Source: Veillonella caviae
Lineage (GTDB): Bacteria > Bacillota > Negativicutes > Veillonellales > Veillonellaceae
Length of the DNA: 56,715 nucleotides
Direction: 5' to 3'
NCBI RefSeq assembly: GCF_003992125.1
Contig: NZ_RQUY01000008.1
Span: 1-56,715, forward strand
Part shown: in pieces, positions 52,801 through 56,715 of the stretch
Layout of the letters: each line of letters starts with the position of its first letter
Position numbering within the stretch: position 1 is the first letter of the stretch
Position numbers and translations under genes: made by a program
The notes under the pieces: model-generated
The model's database searches: none
Seen by the model: the letters and a program-made list of their open reading frames with translations, nothing else
Told to the model about the DNA's origin: nothing

Positions 52801-53606
52801 ATCTTGATTACAAGGCTGATATTGATGAAAGTACTATCAATGTAGTGCGTAACCTTGGTGCAGTTAATGATGTGGTGTTACCAGAGCATATTGTAAAGCG
52901 ATTCGATTTTGTCTACCCTAACGGTGTAGCCTCTAAGACGAATGCTAAGATTTCTGTCAGTGAGTTGAAACGACGATTTGCTGCTTTAGATGATATACAG
53001 GCTAATGAATCGAAGATGTTGTTAGAACTTGTTAACGAGGAGCAGTTACAAAATTCTGTATTTGGCAGAAAGCCGAAATCTTTAGCTCAAGAGGATGATG
53101 TGCTCACAGGTGCTCAATGGGGGACATTGATGCATGAGGCTATGCAATGGCTACCTGTACAGTCTTATACGGAAACATCTATGGCGGATATGCTAGATTC
53201 CTTGGCACAGAGTGGCAAATTTAGCAGTGAAGAACGGAATATGTTGAGTGACCGTAGTTTGCTAACATTTTTCCTCTCCGATTTGGGGAAACGGCTTATT
53301 GCATCAAAACGAGTAGAACGAGAAATGCCTTTTAGTATGCTCTTTGATGCGAAACGTGTGTATCCCGATGTGGAAGAAGGGGAACAACTATTCCTGCAAG
53401 GGATTATCGATACCGCTTTTGAAGAAGATGGACAGTGGGTATTAGTAGACTATAAAACAGACCGAGTCAAAACAAGTGATGAACTCATTGGACGGTATAA
53501 AATACAAATGGACCTTTATAAAGAGGCCCTAGAAACATTGACGGGCATGACTGTGAAAGCTACCTATATTTATAGTTTTAGACTGCATGAGGCGATACTC
53601 GTATAG
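49809..53606 (+). CDS. addA: ATP-dependent helicase/nuclease subunit A (AddA)
   Basis: 1265 residues. UvrD-type helicase: Walker A AAAGSGKTAVLVERI (about residues 31-45), motif Ia VVTFTKAAAAEMSARI, Walker B IMVDEYQDTN, motif III GDVKQAIYSFR, motifs V/VI IMTIHKSKGLEFPVVF and LYVALTRARDKL. The C-terminal nuclease domain has LQGIIDTAF and VLVDYKTDR. An unusual Ser/Gly/Asp-rich segment of about 35 residues (DQDNSTEAYSNGAHSGHSYG and on) is inserted near residues 540-575 between helicase motifs. Partner of AddB. Confidence 0.95.
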   Translation: MAVSWTPEQASAIMAPKDSTLPAQTLLVAAAAGSGKTAVLVERIITRLQDMDNPLSVQELMVVTFTKAAAAEMSARIGVALAKAMESTDDPVLQQRLEHQLNLLPSAHISTLHSFCQWVIRSYFYKLDINPTARIGNEAEMTLLKQEVLDTLLRQAYEDNTYHIFDLSDFFSDDKSDAGLQHKVLSLYEYAMSLPNPDGWLTHAVQPYEEAQSQSLIDTLWGQAAWAEQQKQIGQLKERLQRMEAILASPVGPHKWSSIYDNQIAALELLSNACTWGDMVDTCKQLDTFTKGTFTSLKTLIANGTVDIGLVEEFKSLGSQNKDILKGMQTGLFHIEERVLQQQFVDQYPIIQNLVNLTIAFHSAYDVAKKEQGIMDFSDLEHLCLALLIEPGTEENPKPSDVAKELQDTFKEIMVDEYQDTNGVQETIINLISKVDNRFYVGDVKQAIYSFRMADSSLFMNKYNTYGGVDAVERRIDLAKNFRSHENILAVTNFIFYQIMTADAAELDYTERESLIPGRVVEDAPPDWVGGPVELHLLDLSDTGDQDNSTEAYSNGAHSGHSYGDSSSDTGGDSPESNERELDFIIQKIKEMHAAKVQVQNSDGTFRPIQWRDFAILRRSVATWGTRAVAAMREAGIPAVVNERDGYFETQEIQLLLALLQIIDNPCQDLPMAAVLHSGLVGLDANELGALRLCGDGFLWQLLPDYAATTGREDIAQFVAHMERWRTLSRRRGISDLLWDIYETLDYVNYVGAMPNGLVRRANVLALYDRAKGFERSGFRGLFRFLRFVESLRDSNQDMAVANVVTEADDVVRIMTIHKSKGLEFPVVFLTGMQKSFNMMDFRSPLLIDKHAGIGLKGYYPDLRVSYPSMPWLYCKSVKLDALKAEEQRILYVALTRARDKLFMTGYIKGFITDTNALTPIGKRVKQAAVTKTQALETDLITSGNSYLDWVITAFARHLEGGAPLRNSIEFEGDTTFDLLDRNCRIKVEIHDGNLYGHLDYKADIDESTINVVRNLGAVNDVVLPEHIVKRFDFVYPNGVASKTNAKISVSELKRRFAALDDIQANESKMLLELVNEEQLQNSVFGRKPKSLAQEDDVLTGAQWGTLMHEAMQWLPVQSYTETSMADMLDSLAQSGKFSSEERNMLSDRSLLTFFLSDLGKRLIASKRVEREMPFSMLFDAKRVYPDVEEGEQLFLQGIIDTAFEEDGQWVLVDYKTDRVKTSDELIGRYKIQMDLYKEALETLTGMTVKATYIYSFRLHEAILV

Positions 53607-53630
53607 AGTGAGCCGTAATATTTGATTATA

Positions 53631-53717
53631 AAAGTAACTTCTGCTGAAAGTGAACTGCACCCCAAAAATGGGACACAATTTTTGGAGGTGCAGTTCAAAG
53701 GTGGGAGTTACTTTTTT
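53631..53717 (+). terminator. Terminator built on an IS3-end-like palindrome
   Basis: Outer stem AAGTAACT (53632-53639) with AGTTACTT (53706-53713), then TTTTT. Inside it is TGAACTGCACCCCAAAAAT (53651-53669), mirrored by ATTTTTGGAGGTGCAGTTCA (53678-53697) with one extra base. That arm closely resembles the terminal inverted repeats of IS3-family (IS150-group) elements, so two transposon ends seem to meet here. Confidence 0.7.
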
Positions 53718-53897
53718 AATTAAGATTTATAAAAAAAATATGAAAAAAGACTACCCAAAAAGTATCTTTTATAATATAATATTGATGAATTTAAAATGAA
53801 TAGAATGTTTCTGTTTAGAATATTAAGAAACAGGGATATTCAACAAGTAGTTGGTTTGGTTTGATTTGATTAATGTAATTGAATATGTTGGTTTATT

Positions 53898-53978
53898 CCC
53901 CCTTCTTATAAGTCTTATTGTAATTATAAGCGGGGGGTATAAGTGTATATACCCGTTTTGGTATATACACTTTTATTT
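53898..53978 (+). promoter_or_regulatory. Two hairpins in the leader region of the adhesin gene
   Basis: CCCCC-TT-CTTATAA (53898-53911) pairs with TTATAAG-C-GGGGGG (53924-53937). Immediately after, AAGTGTATATACC (53941-53953) pairs with GGTATATACACTT (53960-53972), then TTATTTTT. The second is an intrinsic terminator; the rest of 53720-54098 is AT-rich with no gene. Together they could insulate or attenuate the adhesin. Confidence 0.6.
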
Positions 53979-54098
53979 TTGCCAAAATTTTAGAAATATA
54001 GTGGTAAAAATATAGGTACACCTTTGTAAGTCCTGTTAATGATGACTTTAGGGAGTCATATACAATAAATCAATAATTTAAGGAGGTTAACAGAAAGT

Positions 54099-56715
54099 AT
54101 GAACAAAGCGTATAAGGTTATTTGGTCTTCCTTGCGCCAATGTTATGTTGTCGTATCGGAAAAGGTGCATAATCGAACGAAGAGTAATGTTCGTTCTGTA
54201 CACATGATGAACCCTATTGAGTCGATGAAAGAATCCTTTAAGGCTCTATTGCAAGCAAAAGGGGGCATACCAAAAGGAATCTCGGTAGCTGCATTTGTGA
54301 CTGTGTTGGCGTCTGGGATGCTCGGTGTATTGCCTGTAGAAGCGGCGAATGAAACAAATCAAGCAGTGGATGTTATGTATGTACCTGGCATTGATCCTTC
54401 GACTGGTAAGACTCAAATAATTCGTAACTATTTTATTATTACAGAAGACCCTAATGACTCAACTCCGCGCTATAATACTAGCCCAAATGGTACTGGTGTG
54501 GCAATTGGCTATGATTCGGCGATTAGTACAAATAAGGGGACTGCAGTTGGTACCTATGCAAAATCTGGAAATAGCTCCGTAGCTGTTGGTACTAATTCTC
54601 AGGCAATGAATTATTCCACTGCTGTGGGGGTTGATTCTGTTGCTACAGGGGAAGGATCGGCAGCTTATGGTGAGAGTGCTAAGGCTTATGGCGCAAGGTC
54701 TAGTGCGTTAGGTGATAATGCGGTTGCTGGTGTGAAGGATTCTACTAATGTCAATTATGCTACCGCTGTAGGTGGTTATGCCAAGGCTACTGGTAACAAT
54801 TCTACTGCTGTAGGGGCTGGTCAAATGGCAGATGCTGCTACTGCATCAGGTGAAAATGCAACAGCTCTTGGTTCTAAGACCAAGGCAACTGTTGCGAATA
54901 GTACTGCACTAGGATATGGAGCGAATGTGAGTGTAACTAATTCGGTAGCATTAGGCGCTAATGCTACAACTAGTACTGCTAGCAGTGTATCTGGTACAGT
55001 TACTATCGGTAGCGGGGCTACAGCGTTGACCTATAGTGCGGATGATTTTGCGGCGAGCACTAATGATTTGAGTTCTGGTGCGTCTAGAGGTGTAGTGTCT
55101 GTTGGTTCTAAAGGTGCAGAACGTCAAATTCAAAATGTAGCAGCAGGTGCTATTTCTGCTACTTCCACAGATGCTATTAATGGCTCCCAACTATACTATA
55201 CCGCTAAGGCTTTAAATGATAATAAAGCAGATAAATCGACACAGTATGTGTACAAAGTTAGCAATAATGCAGGAAGAGCTGCTAATACATCTGGAAACGT
55301 GGATACATGGACTCTTGGGAATCCAGATAGCTTAAGCTTCAATGCCACTGATAAATTGAATGTAAGTACTGATGGCGCTGGTAATATAGTATATGATTTG
55401 AGTGATTCTACAAAATCTAAACTAGTTACTGATGTACAATCTGGTAAAAATACTACTGTAGTAAAAGTTCAAAATGGTGATGGTTCCTATACATATACAG
55501 TAAATTCTGCGTCCCCATTTGAATATGTGACAGAAAATGGCGATAAATTGGTGCTTGTTGACGGTAAGTTATATAAGAGTGACCAATTAAATGCTGATGG
55601 TAGCTTAAAAACAAATGCACAGCCTTATACTGGAAATACGACTATTAATGCAATTGACCAAAATGGTAATAAACAAGTTATCGGTAACATTAAAGGTGGT
55701 TCTATTACAAATGGGTCTGACCAAGCTATAACGGGAAACCAATTATACAACTATGTCAATGTTAATGGTACAGCTGCTACTAATACAGATGGAAAAGTAA
55801 ACTTTGTTAACGGTACCAATACAACTGTTTCCGTAGATCCTGCTAACGGTAATATTTCCTATAATGTAGCTAATACATCTCTTAGTGTAGGCGGTAGTGG
55901 CTCTGTTAATGCTCCTAGTAGCAGTAATGCGAATTCTTTTGTTAATGCTAGTGATTTGACAACTGTTTTAAATAGCATGCATTGGAACGTAACGTCTAGT
56001 GCTGCAGGCGGTACTAATACTGGCCGTTCAGTGGCACCTGTGAAAGCTGGCGACACAGTGACCTTTATTGCTGGAGATAATATTAAAATCGATCAAGATG
56101 GTAAAAATTTCACCATTTCTACTACGGCTCCAACCAATGGACAAGATGGTAAAGATGGTAAAAATGGCGATACCATTAAAGTTACAAACAATGGTGATGG
56201 ATCCTTTACCTATGAAGTTATCGATAGTGATGGCAATACTAAAAGCACCCAAATCGTAAAAAATGGTGTTGACGGTGCTAAAGGCGATACAGGTGCGCAA
56301 GGTATCCAAGGTGCCAAAGGTGACACTGGAGCAGCAGGTAAAGATGGCAAAGATGGTAAAAATGCCACCGCTAGTGTGACTGATAATCCGGATGGAACTC
56401 ATACCATTACGATTACCGATGGTAATGGTGCAACAAGCACAACAACTGTAAAAGATGGAGCCAAAGGCGAAAAAGGTGACACAGGAGCCAAAGGCGATAC
56501 TGGTGCACAAGGTATTCAAGGTGAAAAAGGCGATACTGGCGCACAAGGTATCCAAGGTGAAAAAGGTGACACTGGAGCAGCAGGTAAAGACGGCGTAGAT
56601 GGTAAAAATGCTACGGCGGATGTAAAAGATAATGGAAATGGAACTCATACCATTACGATTACAGATGGCAATGGTAATCAAACAAGCACAACCGTAAAAG
56701 AAGGAGCTAAAGGCG
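54099..56715 (+). CDS. Trimeric autotransporter adhesin with collagen-like repeats (3' end outside window)
   Basis: The frame is open from ATG 54099 (AAGGAGG 10-15 bp upstream) to the window edge, at least 872 codons. The N-terminus MNKAYKVIWSSLRQCYVVVSE is an extended signal peptide region, followed by a signal helix ending near VLPVEAA. Next comes a head of YadA-like repeats (AVAIGYDSAISTN, SSVAVGTNSQA, STALGYGANVSVTNSVALGAN), a neck-type motif (RQIQNVAAGAISATSTDAINGSQLY), a second GNQLYNYVN connector, and from about residue 685 Gly-X-Y stretches (GAKGDTGAQGIQGAKGDTGA, GKDGKDGKN) alternating with NGDGSFTY / NPDGTHTITITDGNG modules. The C-terminal beta-barrel anchor is not in the window. Expected to trimerise on the outer surface and mediate adhesion or coaggregation. 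Confidence 0.93.
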   Translation, partial: MNKAYKVIWSSLRQCYVVVSEKVHNRTKSNVRSVHMMNPIESMKESFKALLQAKGGIPKGISVAAFVTVLASGMLGVLPVEAANETNQAVDVMYVPGIDPSTGKTQIIRNYFIITEDPNDSTPRYNTSPNGTGVAIGYDSAISTNKGTAVGTYAKSGNSSVAVGTNSQAMNYSTAVGVDSVATGEGSAAYGESAKAYGARSSALGDNAVAGVKDSTNVNYATAVGGYAKATGNNSTAVGAGQMADAATASGENATALGSKTKATVANSTALGYGANVSVTNSVALGANATTSTASSVSGTVTIGSGATALTYSADDFAASTNDLSSGASRGVVSVGSKGAERQIQNVAAGAISATSTDAINGSQLYYTAKALNDNKADKSTQYVYKVSNNAGRAANTSGNVDTWTLGNPDSLSFNATDKLNVSTDGAGNIVYDLSDSTKSKLVTDVQSGKNTTVVKVQNGDGSYTYTVNSASPFEYVTENGDKLVLVDGKLYKSDQLNADGSLKTNAQPYTGNTTINAIDQNGNKQVIGNIKGGSITNGSDQAITGNQLYNYVNVNGTAATNTDGKVNFVNGTNTTVSVDPANGNISYNVANTSLSVGGSGSVNAPSSSNANSFVNASDLTTVLNSMHWNVTSSAAGGTNTGRSVAPVKAGDTVTFIAGDNIKIDQDGKNFTISTTAPTNGQDGKDGKNGDTIKVTNNGDGSFTYEVIDSDGNTKSTQIVKNGVDGAKGDTGAQGIQGAKGDTGAAGKDGKDGKNATASVTDNPDGTHTITITDGNGATSTTTVKDGAKGEKGDTGAKGDTGAQGIQGEKGDTGAQGIQGEKGDTGAAGKDGVDGKNATADVKDNGNGTHTITITDGNGNQTSTTVKEGAKG
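56277..56715 (+). repeat. Near-identical collagen-like repeat DNA within the adhesin
   Basis: Units such as GGTGCACAAGGTATTCAAGG / GAAAAAGGCGATACTGG and GACACTGGAGCAGCAGGTAA recur near 56293, 56503, 56536 and 56569, with interleaved ACTCATACCATTACGATTAC modules near 56399 and 56643. High identity implies recent duplication and copy-number variation. Confidence 0.85.

Noticed and set aside
56028-56681. 217-residue minus-strand ORF rich in Thr, Ile and Phe
   Set aside because: It is the antisense shadow of the adhesin repeats; the plus-strand frame has the SD, signal peptide and domains.

Overview
The window looks like chromosome from a diderm Firmicute of the class Negativicutes, most likely Veillonella. 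The reasons are low GC, strong AGGAGG-type ribosome binding sites, a lipobox-carrying PstS, and AddAB-type (not RecBCD) recombination genes beside a trimeric autotransporter adhesin that needs an outer membrane. A three-subunit fumarate reductase and Pta also fit a lactate/propionate fermenter. The genus is inferred from this combination, not proven.

Layout. 1-2700: a Cys-rich ArsR-type regulator directly followed by dinB, then a small unknown protein and tRNA-Arg(CCU). 2900-9860: a complete phosphate regulon, pstS-pstC-pstA-pstB-phoU-regulator-phoR, with PHO-box-like 11-bp repeats in front and an attenuator hairpin after pstS. 10100-13000: an OatA-like acyltransferase behind a promoter whose spacer holds seven G residues, a signal-less glucosaminidase-fold protein and a small secreted protein. 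13000-14800: a low-coding-density stretch with a decayed Phd/YefM antitoxin, an ECF S-component gene, a candidate small RNA, a 12-copy hexanucleotide repeat and a type I toxin-antitoxin locus (22-aa holin-like toxin plus antisense RNA). 14800-25700: PhnA/YjdM, PgpA, a cysteine hydrolase, a GltD-like oxidoreductase, an XRE regulator, pta, a broken small gene, a divergent NmrA-type oxidoreductase/HxlR regulator pair, a 240-bp nested palindrome, an MBL-fold hydrolase and two DUF445 membrane proteins. 25900-28000: a minus-strand two-component system. 28800-32400: fumarate reductase flavoprotein, iron-sulfur subunit and CCG-domain subunit. 32500-38150: a WaaP-like kinase-fold protein, DedA, two convergent ArnT-like glycosyltransferases and a PAP2 phosphatase. 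38400-40750: a second two-component system in kinase-first order. 41000-43800: an SsuABC-type ABC importer. 43829: tRNA-Ser(UGA), then an MFS transporter. 45600-53610: an SGNH esterase preceded by tandem repeats, then addB-addA. 54099-end: the 5' part of a trimeric autotransporter with collagen-like Gly-X-Y repeats.

How it fits together. The Pst/Pho block is a self-contained phosphate sensing and uptake unit. The fumarate reductase block, whose third subunit has two CCG domains in place of a classical membrane anchor, and Pta belong to central anaerobic energy metabolism. DedA, the ArnT-like proteins, PAP2 and the OatA-like acyltransferase suggest undecaprenyl-phosphate-linked envelope modification.

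The strongest candidate for an undescribed system is the type I toxin-antitoxin locus at about 14363-14659. All its parts are readable: toxin ORF with strong SD, toxin promoter, a 5'-3' long-range pairing in the toxin mRNA, a consensus antitoxin promoter and a 118-nt antisense RNA ending at an intrinsic terminator.
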